Source: Mastigocoleus testarum BC008
GTDB lineage: Bacteria; Cyanobacteriota; Cyanobacteriia; Cyanobacteriales; Nostocaceae
Length of the DNA: 64,000 nucleotides
Reading direction: 5' to 3'
NCBI RefSeq assembly: GCF_001456025.1
Contig: NZ_LMTZ01000112.1
Coordinates: forward strand, 1 to 64,000
The position numbers and the translations under genes were made by a program. Positions 1-7,954 of this stretch are shown piece after piece; positions within the stretch are counted from its first letter, which is position 1; each line of letters opens with the position of its first letter. The notes beneath the pieces were generated by a model. It did no database searches. It saw only the letters and a program-made list of their open reading frames with translations, and was not told the origin of the DNA.

Positions 1-207
1 GTGGTTTTTGAGTTGTCGTTGTGAGAGACAATAACTCTACTACATCAGCCCTATTTTTCATACTCTTTTTTTGGCGAAGGTATTGTAGTGTTAAATGATA
101 TTCCAACCTTAGTTTAATGTTTGACCATTACCTTCAATTTTTGTTTTCGGAAAGTGAAAATATAGATTAAACAAACATACACCGGTATACTGCTTAGTGT
201 TTCCTCG
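1..207. other. Left-edge intergenic stretch, no gene seen
   Basis: AT-rich sequence before the stop codon of the PEP-CTERM gene. I see no convincing open frame, RNA gene or repeat. It probably holds the 3' untranslated region of that gene. Confidence 0.4.
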
Positions 208-1122
208 CTAAGCTTTTTTCATTTTGTGTTGGGAAACAACCATACCTGCAACAGTTAATAAACCTAACATGACAGAGGGTTCTGGTACTGCTGTTGGTTT
301 TACACCGTTGAGTGTCACTTCGTAATTACCATTGTGGGATACACCATCACCTTTTTCAAATAACCCAGATTTAGTAGCCTCAAAACTGTAGAGAAACTTA
401 GTGGCACCATTATAAGTGACTTTTACAACTTCACTCGCTTGGATTGGTCCAGAACCATTACGGAATGAATTTACTAATCCCCCAAAAGGAGTAGAATTCA
501 AGCTACTCATTAACATATCGGTTGCATCGAAGTGACCTGCTAATCCAATGCTAATTAAACCAGTACTACTATCTTGATTGACGTAAGAAATATTTGGATC
601 GCTAAAGCGTTGCAAGCCTCCTTCATTCATAAACATGGAAAGTCCTGTCCTGTAAGCAATGAATTTATTAAAGGAATCTATTTGAAGCAAACTTCCAAAT
701 CCATTTGCGATCAAAGCTTCATCAAACCAACGTTGAGCAAAGCTCATACCACTAGCATCTTTACTCATCCAGTCATCATACGTTAGGCTGCTCAAAGTAA
801 TATCTTGACCGCCAATTTGACCCATTAAAGTAGTATTCTTGGAAAAATCAAATCCAACTTTCTCGCTGTCTGCTGCTAACTCTACGTTACCTCCAGGATT
901 TTTTGTATTACCCCCTAAAGCTTTTTGAACATTTTTTAGAGTTTTATCGTCATTATTAGATGTATTGGTACCATCAGAATCATATACATAATAATCTGTC
1001 GGTGCAGAGCCGCCTATCTCAGCACTTTTCAAGCTATCAGCAAGTGCTGGAGCACTAAACATTCCACCCATACCAGCAGCAATTGATGTAGCGAGCAACA
1101 ATTTTTTAACAGCACTTTTCAT
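208..1122 (-). CDS. PEP-CTERM sorting domain protein (secreted/surface)
   Basis: The 304-residue protein begins with a signal peptide: basic MKSAVKKLLLA, a hydrophobic core, and a cleavage-like APALADS around residue 28. It ends with a PEP-CTERM signal: VPEP near residue 282, a hydrophobic segment of about 16 residues, and a basic tail (HKMKK). Known family role: the tripartite tail directs export and processing by an exosortase-type system, usually for surface or extracellular-matrix proteins. The central region of about 240 residues is Asn/Gly/Ser-rich and I recognise no enzyme domain in it; I recall similar PEP-CTERM proteins in Nostocales. A good GAGGAG ribosome-binding site lies just before the ATG. 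It stands alone, about 400 bp from the next gene. Its precise function is unknown. Confidence 0.85.
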   Translation of the reverse strand: MKSAVKKLLLATSIAAGMGGMFSAPALADSLKSAEIGGSAPTDYYVYDSDGTNTSNNDDKTLKNVQKALGGNTKNPGGNVELAADSEKVGFDFSKNTTLMGQIGGQDITLSSLTYDDWMSKDASGMSFAQRWFDEALIANGFGSLLQIDSFNKFIAYRTGLSMFMNEGGLQRFSDPNISYVNQDSSTGLISIGLAGHFDATDMLMSSLNSTPFGGLVNSFRNGSGPIQASEVVKVTYNGATKFLYSFEATKSGLFEKGDGVSHNGNYEVTLNGVKPTAVPEPSVMLGLLTVAGMVVSQHKMKKA

Positions 1123-1537
1123 CTTCCGGTCTCCTCAGAATTTGATTTTTTATACTTAAGTTTTTCTAAACTTAGAATTTTCTAAACTTAAAATTTTCTA
1201 AGATTTGGTTTGGTTACAAGTTTTTATTTTTACGAATACAACTGTTTTTGGTCGTATCTCATGTTTGTTATCCAAACACAGTTTAGAAAATTAGGAGACG
1301 ATATTGGGTGAAGGATTGATGGTTTATTAATAAAACAAAGCTAAAAAAATAGCTAAAATATCCATTAAAAATTACGTTTATTCACTTATACATAGAATCA
1401 ATCAAAACAAATTTTACATAGTAGTAGTACAGTTAGTTTGAAATAGAGTGTCGATTAAAAATCACTAAAACGCCTAAATTATAAGCTTTTTGACTTTTTA
1501 ATTTTGACTTTTAACTTTTTACTTCCCCATAGCGGCG
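1123..1537. promoter_or_regulatory. Upstream region of the PEP-CTERM gene with 16-bp direct repeats
   Basis: A 415-bp AT-rich gap. At 1165-1204 the decamer TCTAAACTTA occurs at 1165 and 1181, and its first part (TCTAA) again at 1197, an exact 16-bp period, within about 85 bp of the start codon at 1122. Such phased direct repeats can be regulator sites or part of the 5' UTR. The rest, up to the GNAT gene stop, shows no gene. Confidence 0.4.
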
Positions 1538-2137
1538 CTATCTCAGCAAATAAATACCACTTTCTAAAGCAGATTTAAACTCAGTAGAATTACGTGTCAA
1601 ATTAATATTTTGTGGTTGTTCTGGATTACTAACCAGTGGTTGCAATGAAAGTTCGTACCATGCAACATCACGCCAAGCACCATTTTTGTACCCAACTCTG
1701 TGATAAGTTCCAATTGGTTTAAATCCCATTTTTTCATGAAGTCGAGCACTACCTGGATTGGGGAGAGTCATACCAGCATAGGCATTAAAATAACCCTGAA
1801 GCGTTAAAATTTGAAATAACGAAGTATATAAAGCTTGTCCAATACCAGAACGACGCTCTGTATCGCGAATATAAACGCTGACCTCAACAGACCACTGATA
1901 AGCCGCTCGTTGTCTGTGAAGTCCTGCATAAGCGTAACCTAATACTTGACCGTTTTGTTCACAAACTAGCCATGGTAACTGTTGTAAAACAGAGTTGATG
2001 CGAGACATCATTTCATCTTGACTAGGTGGTTCAACTTCAAAAGATACCACCGATGATGAATCGTTACAGAAAGGGGCGTAAATATCTAAAATTTGCACAG
2101 CATCACTTTCTGTAGCAAGTCTAATAATTGAAGACAC
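1538..2137 (-). CDS. GNAT N-acetyltransferase, phosphinothricin/methionine-sulfoximine type
   Basis: A 199-residue GNAT acetyltransferase. The first 165 residues follow the Pat/ArsN1-type layout: IRLATESDAVQILDIY at the N-terminus, a VEVSVYI strand, the acetyl-CoA pyrophosphate loop RRSGIGQALY near residues 95-104, then NPGSARLHEKMGFKPIG and VGYKNGAWRDVAWYEL near the end of the domain. Known relatives acetylate the amino group of phosphinothricin, methionine sulfoximine or similar amino-acid analogues; the real substrate cannot be read from sequence. The start is GTG, with an AAGGA-like site upstream. The last 30 or so residues are poorly conserved in appearance. It is not obviously in an operon. 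Confidence 0.85.
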   Translation of the reverse strand: MSSIIRLATESDAVQILDIYAPFCNDSSSVVSFEVEPPSQDEMMSRINSVLQQLPWLVCEQNGQVLGYAYAGLHRQRAAYQWSVEVSVYIRDTERRSGIGQALYTSLFQILTLQGYFNAYAGMTLPNPGSARLHEKMGFKPIGTYHRVGYKNGAWRDVAWYELSLQPLVSNPEQPQNINLTRNSTEFKSALESGIYLLR

Positions 2138-2201
2138 CGCAAATGATCCTTGATATTAACTCGATAAGTAAAAATTAAGTAAACACGGTTAAAGTGTAAC
2201 C

Positions 2202-2262
2202 ACCAATTACCAATTACCAATTACCAATCACCAATTACCAATTACCAATTACCAATCACACC
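2202..2262. repeat. Heptanucleotide STRR array (TTACCAA)n
   Basis: About eight tandem copies of TTACCAA, with one or two TCACCAA variants, just beyond the stop of the RuBisCO-like gene. Arrays of this kind (short tandemly repeated repetitive sequences) are known from heterocystous cyanobacteria. The same heptamer occurs in reverse orientation near 3457 and 4412. Confidence 0.85.
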
Positions 2263-2276
2263 ACCAGATTTTGTAC

Positions 2277-3449
2277 CTAATTTCCATTTCCCCATTTTTC
2301 CACTGCTTTTCGCAATACCCCATCAGGTAAGTTTTCCAAATCAAAAGATTCACCTTTATTGAATCGCTCCAAAGCTGCAAAAAACGCCTTGACCCCAGAT
2401 GCAGGACCATCGGGATGATCCATAATTCCAGTACCTGCATTCAGGATGACGTCTTGACCGTAATCACTTACGGCTTTGGGGACAATACCTGGATGGATAC
2501 CTGCTGAAGGAACGGGAAAAACATTGCGATCGCGCAGAATATCTCTAATTCTGGCTTCTTCCAACTTATCAAAAGGTAAACTACCGTAATGTGCGGGATA
2601 CAACACAGCATCAGCGCCACCATAAGCCATCAGGGTTCCAAGAACTACTGAATATGCCATACCATAATTAGGGGCTGCACACATCGCTCCTGCAAAAGCT
2701 GGATGTGTAAAAATAGGAACATTTATCTCTGCATCCGCAGCTAAGGCTTGTAACACTGAAAAGCCATAGGAAAGAACATTAACTAAAAGTGCGTTTGCAC
2801 CTTCACGAACTAATAAACGTGCTTTATCTAGTAACTTGTCAGCACTACCAGTGACATTAACTGCATACAACACAGTACGTCCAGTTTTCTGCTTCACAGC
2901 ATCAATAATTGGGCGACAAGCCTTTAGGCGCTCCAATGTTGGTGCAACATCCAAATCGCCGAGAATTTCATCATCTTTGATAATATCTAATCCTGCAAAA
3001 GCAACTTCCTTAAAAATCCCTCCATGGTCTTGAGCAGAAAGTCCCAATGCAGGTTTAAAAATCGCCATAATTAGAGGACGGTCAAACACGCCAAGTTTTT
3101 CTCGAATACCAGTAATCCCAAATTGGGGTTGTAAACCGTATTCTTTTGGAAGACGCACTGCAACAACTTTTGCTGCACCAGCCATGGAATACTTACCAAA
3201 AATCATCGTCACTAGGCTGGAAATATCATTTTCTACATTTTTTTCCGGAAAGCGAATAGTAGCGATACTTTGACCTGTTACTTCATCATTTTCAACAGAG
3301 ATAACCTCTCCCAAATGGGATTTTAAAGTTGCTTCGCGATCAGTAAAACGGGCATTCCAAGTACCTGCAGTTTGCCCCACGGCGATAATCTTGGCTTGTT
3401 TTTGGGCATCTACACCCGCAGGGAAACGGTAATCAACTTCTATTGTCAT
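2277..3449 (-). CDS. RuBisCO-like protein (form IV large-subunit superfamily)
   Basis: A 390-residue member of the RuBisCO large-chain superfamily. I chose the ATG at 3449 (MTIEVDYRF); the open frame extends 36 codons further, but that part is read through STRR repeats. N-terminal domain about 1-115, then the barrel. IFKPALGLS (K132) matches the KPKLGLS strand of true RuBisCO but lacks its second lysine, while GLDIIKDDE keeps the carbamylated lysine (K158) and metal ligands D160/E161. Loop 6 lacks an obvious GKxEG motif. This fits a RuBisCO-like protein rather than a CO2-fixing enzyme. Known RLPs act in sulfur metabolism, for example MtnW enolase in methionine salvage; no mtn gene lies nearby, so the substrate is open. 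Repeat arrays flank the gene on both sides. Confidence 0.88.
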   Translation of the reverse strand: MTIEVDYRFPAGVDAQKQAKIIAVGQTAGTWNARFTDREATLKSHLGEVISVENDEVTGQSIATIRFPEKNVENDISSLVTMIFGKYSMAGAAKVVAVRLPKEYGLQPQFGITGIREKLGVFDRPLIMAIFKPALGLSAQDHGGIFKEVAFAGLDIIKDDEILGDLDVAPTLERLKACRPIIDAVKQKTGRTVLYAVNVTGSADKLLDKARLLVREGANALLVNVLSYGFSVLQALAADAEINVPIFTHPAFAGAMCAAPNYGMAYSVVLGTLMAYGGADAVLYPAHYGSLPFDKLEEARIRDILRDRNVFPVPSAGIHPGIVPKAVSDYGQDVILNAGTGIMDHPDGPASGVKAFFAALERFNKGESFDLENLPDGVLRKAVEKWGNGN

Positions 3450-3454
3450 TGCTA

Positions 3455-3565
3455 ATGGGTAATTGGTAATTGGTAATTGGTAGTCGTGATTAGTTACAAG
3501 TTTATAAGTTACTAATCTCCAGTCGCTAATCCCCAGTCGCCAATCCCCAATCCCCAATCCCCAAT
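3455..3565. repeat. STRR arrays between the RuBisCO-like gene and cytM
   Basis: Two arrays: TTGGTAA repeats at about 3457-3482, directly upstream of the RuBisCO-like start, and CCCCAAT/CCCCAGTCG-type repeats at about 3520-3565, abutting the cytM stop. The first is in the opposite orientation to the array at 2202-2262, so the RuBisCO-like gene lies between inverted STRR arrays. Confidence 0.8.
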
Positions 3566-3907
3566 CTAAAGACTTTCTAAAAAACTTAAAAGGTCAGCCA
3601 TTTCTTGAGGATTAGGCTGAAACTTTGGCATTGGAGGGGTTTCACCACTGACAACTTGTTTAATTAACCCAAAACGAGATTTACGTCTTGATACTGCTTG
3701 TAAACTAGGACCAACGCTTCCATTTGCCTCTAAACCATGACAACCAGCACAATTAATTTGAAAAATAGCATGTCCTTGAACTGGATCGCCATCTAATGAC
3801 AAAACTGTTTTGATATACGGATCGGAAGCCCGAGCCAAATTAACTGCAAAAACGACCAATAAGACTGCTAGCACAAGGGCTAGAGCCGTCAAAAAAATGC
3901 GCTGCAT
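3566..3907 (-). CDS. cytM: Cytochrome cM (class I c-type cytochrome)
   Basis: I chose the ATG at 3907, giving 113 residues; the open frame runs further upstream without a plausible protein sequence. An N-terminal hydrophobic segment (about residues 4-27) acts as signal or anchor. INCAGCHGLEANG carries the CxxCH haem-attachment motif, and TPPMPKF supplies the axial methionine, as in cytochrome cM. Known role: a low-potential c-type cytochrome conserved in cyanobacteria, linked to respiratory or photosynthetic electron flow under stress. It is divergent from petG, which starts 243 bp away, and that supports a role in electron transport. Confidence is high for a c-type cytochrome, good for cytM. 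Confidence 0.85.
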   Translation of the reverse strand: MQRIFLTALALVLAVLLVVFAVNLARASDPYIKTVLSLDGDPVQGHAIFQINCAGCHGLEANGSVGPSLQAVSRRKSRFGLIKQVVSGETPPMPKFQPNPQEMADLLSFLESL

Positions 3908-4150
3908 TAGAGCTTCGGGTTTAGCGATCTGATTATCCAACGGATTTGCTGCTATGGTCGAGGTTTGCCAGAAAATATTAATTTCATACACATAGCTTAA
4001 AAGTTCTTGATTTTGTCTGCAAGCGCGTGGAGGAATTTTATTCGTTTCTTTAAGAGCTGAAAATCTATCAATGAAGCCCTTACAACCCAATTTGGTAGAA
4101 TCAGAATCGTGAATTAATTTGTTTACTAATCGCAACAAAGGAGTTGTCTG
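3908..4150. promoter_or_regulatory. Divergent promoter region of cytM and petG
   Basis: This 243-bp segment separates the opposite starts of cytM (3907) and petG (4151), so it must hold promoters in both directions. An open frame on the minus strand crosses it, but it looks non-coding and is an upstream extension of cytM. I did not identify a specific regulator site. Confidence 0.5.
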
Positions 4151-4264
4151 GTGGTTGAACCTTTACTCTGTGGAATTGTTCTAGGTTTGTGTTTCGTCAC
4201 CCTCGGCGGACTATTTTATAAAGCATATGACCAGTACAAGCGTGGTAACCAACTAGGTTTGTAA
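4151..4264 (+). CDS. petG: Cytochrome b6f complex subunit V (PetG)
   Basis: A 37-codon gene starting at GTG (4151) and ending at TAA (4262-4264). The product starts MVEPLLCGIVLGLC and ends YKAYDQYKRGNQLGL: a single transmembrane helix followed by a basic stromal tail. This is the standard length and pattern of PetG, a small subunit needed for assembly and stability of the thylakoid cytochrome b6f complex. It is usually missed by ORF callers because of its size. A Rho-independent-type hairpin follows 19 bp downstream, so it is probably monocistronic. Confidence 0.95.
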   Translation: MVEPLLCGIVLGLCFVTLGGLFYKAYDQYKRGNQLGL

Positions 4265-4283
4265 GTCATATCAGGACTAACTG

Positions 4284-4316
4284 GGGCGCAATTGCTTGCG
4301 CCCTTGATATTTTTTA
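4284..4316 (+). terminator. Rho-independent terminator after petG
   Basis: Perfect 8-bp stem GGGCGCAA / TTGCGCCC (4284-4291 and 4296-4303) with a TTGC loop, followed by TTGATATTTTTT. It lies 19 bp after the petG stop. Confidence 0.85.
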
Positions 4317-4409
4317 CTTGAGGTTCTCCCTTCATATTTGTTTAAAAATTTACTCATTTAGAATCTGAATATGACCTGTTTTGGCAGCTATGATATCTGT
4401 CGAGGTGTT

Positions 4410-4545
4410 AATTGGTAATTGGTAATTGGTAATTGGTATACGTACGGCCGCACTGCTAACGCAGTGTTAGCAAGGCGTGACGCGTAAGCGTCATATGGTA
4501 ATTGGTAATCCCCAGTCGCCAATCCCTAATCCCCATTCCTGTAGA
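4410..4545. repeat. STRR arrays enclosing a GC-rich palindromic repeat
   Basis: TTGGTAA heptamers at about 4412-4438 and again near 4496-4510, then CCCCAGTCGCCAATCCC-type repeats to the rsmD stop. Between them, 4440-4494 holds nested palindromes: CACTGC-TAAC-GCAGTG, CTAAC...GTTAG and GACGC-GTAA-GCGTC. The same GC-rich words recur near 9290, 15830, 34700, 40185, 44670 and 55150, so this is a dispersed repeat family. Confidence 0.75.
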
Positions 4546-5071
4546 AAGTTAATCCCGTACTACCATAAGTTTTTTCACGGCAAATACTCCAGCCAGAAAT
4601 TATCGGTGATGTCCAATCCTTGGAACTATGTTCAACTGCAATTTCACCTTCCGGTTCTAAAATTTGGTTGACAGAGATTTTTTCCAAGACAGGTTGATAT
4701 AAACCACTTGCATAGGGTGGGTCGAAATAAATCCTACTGAATTGCTGTCCTTTAAGTTTTTCTAACTGCGATAGTAGATCGCCCTGTAAAATCTTAAATT
4801 TTTGTTCGTCGTTAGCAAATTGTTGCCAGTTTTCTTTTATTACGCTGCAAGCACGGCGAGATTTTTCGATACCTACTACTAAACTCGCCCCTCGACATAA
4901 AGCTTCTGCACCCATCGAACCCGTTCCGGTACACAAGTCTAGCCAACTACATTCAGTAATTGTACCCTGCCAAATATTGAAAACTGCTTCTCTTACACGT
5001 GCAACCGTCGGTCTTGTTTCTTTTCCTGGTAGCGTTTTCAGCTGACGATTACCGTAAATTCTCAGACTCAT
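4526..5071 (-). CDS. rsmD: 16S rRNA (guanine(966)-N2)-methyltransferase
   Basis: A 181-residue Rossmann-fold methyltransferase of the RsmD family. The N-terminus (MSLRIYGNRQLKTLPG, then TRPTVARVREAVFNIW) is diagnostic. The SAM-binding loop is DLCTGTGSMGAEALCRGA (residues about 44-61) and the catalytic motif is FDPPY near residue 117. The known reaction is methylation of G966 of 16S rRNA in the 30S subunit, using S-adenosylmethionine. Length is typical for the family. The 3' end reaches into a STRR array, so the last residues are partly repeat-encoded. The neighbouring hisH lies 160 bp upstream on the same strand. Confidence 0.93.
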   Translation of the reverse strand: MSLRIYGNRQLKTLPGKETRPTVARVREAVFNIWQGTITECSWLDLCTGTGSMGAEALCRGASLVVGIEKSRRACSVIKENWQQFANDEQKFKILQGDLLSQLEKLKGQQFSRIYFDPPYASGLYQPVLEKISVNQILEPEGEIAVEHSSKDWTSPIISGWSICREKTYGSTGLTFYRNGD

Positions 5072-5231
5072 ACTTTATCTTTTTCGGACTCGGGATAATT
5101 TGCACCACAAACTTTGCCTCACTTCAACCCAATTACAGAAAAGTAAAGTTACCACAAACATGAAACTGTAATGATTTAAAGTGGGCGTAAATATCCCAAC
5201 ATTTTAATCTAAGTTGTCGAAAATAAATGTA

Positions 5232-5867
5232 TTAAACCATAACTTTTTCTCTAACCTGAGACACAAAGTTTGACAAAATTTGTAATCCAATATTAGAAGA
5301 TTTTTCCGGATGGAACTGTACCGCCATTAAATTGTCTTTAGCAATTGCAGCTGTTACAGTTTGATTCCCGTGAGTAATATTAGCTGCAGAAATTTTTGGA
5401 TCTATGGGGTCGACGTAAAAAGAATGAACAAAATAAACCCATGGTCTAGAAGGTAAATGTTCCCATAAAGTTGATTTTTGTTGGGTTATTTCCAGCTGAT
5501 TCCAACCCATATGAGGAATTGTAATTCCTGCTTCTGGCTGAAAACGTTTTACTTTTCCGGGAATAATTCCTAATCCCCTTTCAATACCTTCTTCACTAGA
5601 TTCAAAGAGAATTTGCAGTCCTAAACAAATACCTAAGAATGGTTTACCTGATGCAATAACTGATTTTATTGGACCTTCTAAACCTCGATTTCGCAAGTTT
5701 CGCATTGCGGGGTCAAAAGCTCCAACACCTGGTAAAACGACGGCATCTGCTCTTTCTAAATCCTTAGAATAATCTGTAATTTTTGGAATAGCTCCTGCTT
5801 TTTCTAATCCTTTACAGACTGAGTGCAAATTACCCATCTCGTAATCTACGATTGCAATTACAGCCAT
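5232..5867 (-). CDS. hisH: Imidazole glycerol phosphate synthase, glutaminase subunit
   Basis: A 211-residue class I glutamine amidotransferase. The start, MAVIAIVDYEMGNLHSV, is typical of HisH. The nucleophile motif is GKPFLGICLGLQ (Cys near residue 82), and the catalytic His and Glu lie in VQFHPEKS near residue 186. HisH hydrolyses glutamine and channels ammonia to HisF, which makes imidazole glycerol phosphate and AICAR in histidine biosynthesis. hisF is not in the window; dispersed his genes are normal in cyanobacteria. It is divergent from the peptidase gene that starts 58 bp away. Confidence 0.95.
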   Translation of the reverse strand: MAVIAIVDYEMGNLHSVCKGLEKAGAIPKITDYSKDLERADAVVLPGVGAFDPAMRNLRNRGLEGPIKSVIASGKPFLGICLGLQILFESSEEGIERGLGIIPGKVKRFQPEAGITIPHMGWNQLEITQQKSTLWEHLPSRPWVYFVHSFYVDPIDPKISAANITHGNQTVTAAIAKDNLMAVQFHPEKSSNIGLQILSNFVSQVREKVMV

Positions 5868-5925
5868 TTGCCTGCTCCCGATAAATTTATTATGGAGGGT
5901 ATTTCTATTGTAAATAAAATTTTTT

Positions 5926-6462
5926 ATGAAGAGAAGAATACTATTAACTTCTTTTGATATTTGGCTTCCAGATCAAAAATCAAATTCTGCAAATGATTTG
6001 TTGATTGCTCTCGAAAAAATTCACCCAACAGATGATTATTTAACTTTTGTAAAACAGATACCAGTTGATGTTTCTTTGGCTAGCAATCGGGTAATTAAAA
6101 AAATCCGTCAAATCCAGCCAGGTGCAATAATCTGTTGTGGCATGGCAGAAAAAAGAACTCAATTGAGTGTGGAATCAAATGCTAGTAGTACAGCTATATC
6201 ATCGGCTGAAAATCATCAAAGAGTTCTCTACACAACAGTTGATTTAGAACTGTTAGTCAAGGGTATAGAAACTGTTCAGATTAGCCATGACTGCGGTAAA
6301 TTTGTCTGTGAAGGACTTTATTATTCAGTCTTAGATTATTTGCAACAAAATCAAATCAAAATTCCTTGCATATTTGTTCACGTTCCGATTTTGACTGAAG
6401 AAAATACTTCATCTATCCTTAATCATTTTCTATTAATTATTGATAGACTGGCACTTTCATAA
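5926..6462 (+). CDS. Pyroglutamyl-peptidase I family (C15) cysteine peptidase
   Basis: A 178-residue protein with the peptidase C15 layout: RRILLTSFDIW at the N-terminus, ICCGMAEKRTQLSVESNA with the catalytic Glu near residue 84, GKFVCEGLYYSVL with the nucleophile Cys near residue 127, and CIFVHVP with the catalytic His near residue 149. Known members remove N-terminal pyroglutamate from peptides. It is shorter than the usual 200-215 residues and lacks part of the normal N-terminal substrate loop (GGxxxNPS), so substrate preference could differ. The DUF3370 gene follows directly and may overlap it, suggesting co-transcription. Confidence 0.8.
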   Translation: MKRRILLTSFDIWLPDQKSNSANDLLIALEKIHPTDDYLTFVKQIPVDVSLASNRVIKKIRQIQPGAIICCGMAEKRTQLSVESNASSTAISSAENHQRVLYTTVDLELLVKGIETVQISHDCGKFVCEGLYYSVLDYLQQNQIKIPCIFVHVPILTEENTSSILNHFLLIIDRLALS

Positions 6463-6466
6463 ACTT

Positions 6467-7867
6467 ATGTGCGTCTTGATGGTGCAAAAAACGTCTGGAT
6501 ATATGTTGCCATTCTTACTAAATTTTTCAATTGCTTTTCCGATCGCTCAAGTTACTCCTTCTCCAACACCGGTAGAATTTGTTCGACCACAGGAAGTTCG
6601 ACCTTTGTCAGGGAATCTTGATAATGTCCCTGTATTTAATAGCAATAGTCCAGAATTAGTTCTTAAAGAAGGAATTTTACTTTCTACTTTTCCCCAAAAA
6701 GATAAAAAATCGCCAGAAGCACACTTGAATTTTCCCTTCCGGGGTCGATTTGATGTATTTGCACATCATGTTGCGAAAGCTCCCACACCAGAAGATTTAC
6801 GGACACTATATATAGGTGTAATTCTGCATAATCCCAGCAAAGAAGCTGTAAAGGTTGATGTATTGCATGCAGCCAGTTATCTCAGTCAACCCGATGCGCC
6901 ATTTGTTGACCTACCAGCCCAAGAGAATAATCTTTTTGGTAAAGTGCACGCTGGTCCGGGTAGTCGCGCTACCCATGACGTTCTCCGCAGTAAGCGACAG
7001 TCTATCTTACCTCCGCAAATTACCATTCCACCTGGTGAAAGTAAAATGTTACTAAATTCACCAATCCCGGTAAAAGAATTCGACCCACCCATCAACGGTA
7101 GGTCAACTTTAATGCGATTGCGGAGCAATGGAACGGTATATGCAGCTAGTTTGGCAATGTTTGCACCGAATGATGCAAATGGTCAAGAACGCGCTCCAAC
7201 CCTAGCAGAATGGCAAAATTTACTTAATAATGGCAAGTTAGCCGGACCGCGAGATAAAAAACCAACTCCTCCAGATAAAACTAATAAATCAATAATTTAT
7301 GGTCGCGTTGCTGGAGTAGCTAAAGGTTCTTTGTGGAGAACTTTACTGCGAGATAGTTCCGAAGCAACTTATTTAACAATTCCTGATCGCGATCGCGCCA
7401 TTTCTTACGGTGTTAGTACTCTTGATCGCGGTACCCTTGGTACTGAACAGATTCAAAGCGCACCCATGCTAGTCCGCTATCCCGACACAGCATATCGCGC
7501 CCACGGTAACTATGGAATCCAATACAGTTTAAGTTTACCGCTTTACAATAATACAAATAACCAGAAAACTGTCAGTGTTTCCTTACAAACACCAATTAAA
7601 GAAGATAAGTTAAGTAAAAATGGATTGCGTTTTTTTGCAGAACCAACCAAAAGAGTATTTTTCCGGGGAACAGTATTAGTCCGCTACACCGATGATAAAG
7701 GAATACCGCAGACACGTTACGTACATTTGGTGCAAAACCGAGGCGAACAAGGTAAACCTTTAGTAACCCTAAATATCAAGCCAAATGACACAAGATTGGT
7801 GCGGGTAGACTTTCTTTATCCTCCAGATGCAACCCCACCTCAGGTGTTGACAGTAAGAACTTTTTGA
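6467..7867 (+). CDS. DUF3370 family exported protein
   Basis: The open frame begins at 6440 inside the peptidase gene; more likely starts are ATG 6467, 6479 or 6503, none with a strong ribosome-binding site. A hydrophobic stretch (MLPFLLNFSIAFPIAQ) then serves as signal peptide. The mature protein of about 440 residues begins TPSPTPVEFVRPQEVRPLSG and has GRFDVFAHHVA, LYIGVILHNPS and RVAGVAKGSLWRTLLRD, all of which I associate with the cyanobacterial DUF3370 family. No catalytic motif is visible; it looks all-beta and periplasmic or cell-surface. The function is unknown. It probably forms a two-gene unit with the peptidase upstream. Confidence 0.8.
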   Translation: MCVLMVQKTSGYMLPFLLNFSIAFPIAQVTPSPTPVEFVRPQEVRPLSGNLDNVPVFNSNSPELVLKEGILLSTFPQKDKKSPEAHLNFPFRGRFDVFAHHVAKAPTPEDLRTLYIGVILHNPSKEAVKVDVLHAASYLSQPDAPFVDLPAQENNLFGKVHAGPGSRATHDVLRSKRQSILPPQITIPPGESKMLLNSPIPVKEFDPPINGRSTLMRLRSNGTVYAASLAMFAPNDANGQERAPTLAEWQNLLNNGKLAGPRDKKPTPPDKTNKSIIYGRVAGVAKGSLWRTLLRDSSEATYLTIPDRDRAISYGVSTLDRGTLGTEQIQSAPMLVRYPDTAYRAHGNYGIQYSLSLPLYNNTNNQKTVSVSLQTPIKEDKLSKNGLRFFAEPTKRVFFRGTVLVRYTDDKGIPQTRYVHLVQNRGEQGKPLVTLNIKPNDTRLVRVDFLYPPDATPPQVLTVRTF

Positions 7868-7876
7868 TTTGGGTAG

Positions 7877-7939
7877 GGTGTGTTACGGTGCGGTTTAATG
7901 ATGGGGAAAAAGAAACATATCTTTGAACCGTAACACACC
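7877..7939. repeat. Inverted repeat GGTGTGTTACGGT / ACCGTAACACACC
   Basis: A perfect 13-bp inverted repeat (7877-7889 and 7927-7939) separated by 37 bp, right after the DUF3370 stop codon. GTAGGGTGTGTTACGG-type words recur as dispersed repeats in cyanobacterial genomes, and a related GTAGGGTATGTTACGG lies near 51980. It could also act as a transcription-stopping stem. Confidence 0.7.
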
Positions 7940-7954
7940 ACCAGATACATCAGG

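Noticed and set aside
2202..2262. CRISPR-like regularity in the heptamer arrays
   Set aside because: Direct 7-bp tandem units without spacers; typical STRR, not CRISPR.
2277..3449. Calling this gene rbcL
   Set aside because: The second lysine of the KPKLGLS strand and a recognisable loop-6 motif are missing, and no rbcX/rbcS is adjacent; form IV fits better.
3450..3557. 36-codon N-terminal extension of the RuBisCO-like protein
   Set aside because: It is read through STRR heptamers, and the family-like sequence begins at the ATG at 3449.
3908..4138. 77-codon upstream extension of cytM
   Set aside because: The sequence is unlike cytochrome cM, and it would cover the promoter region of petG; the ATG at 3907 starts a proper signal segment.
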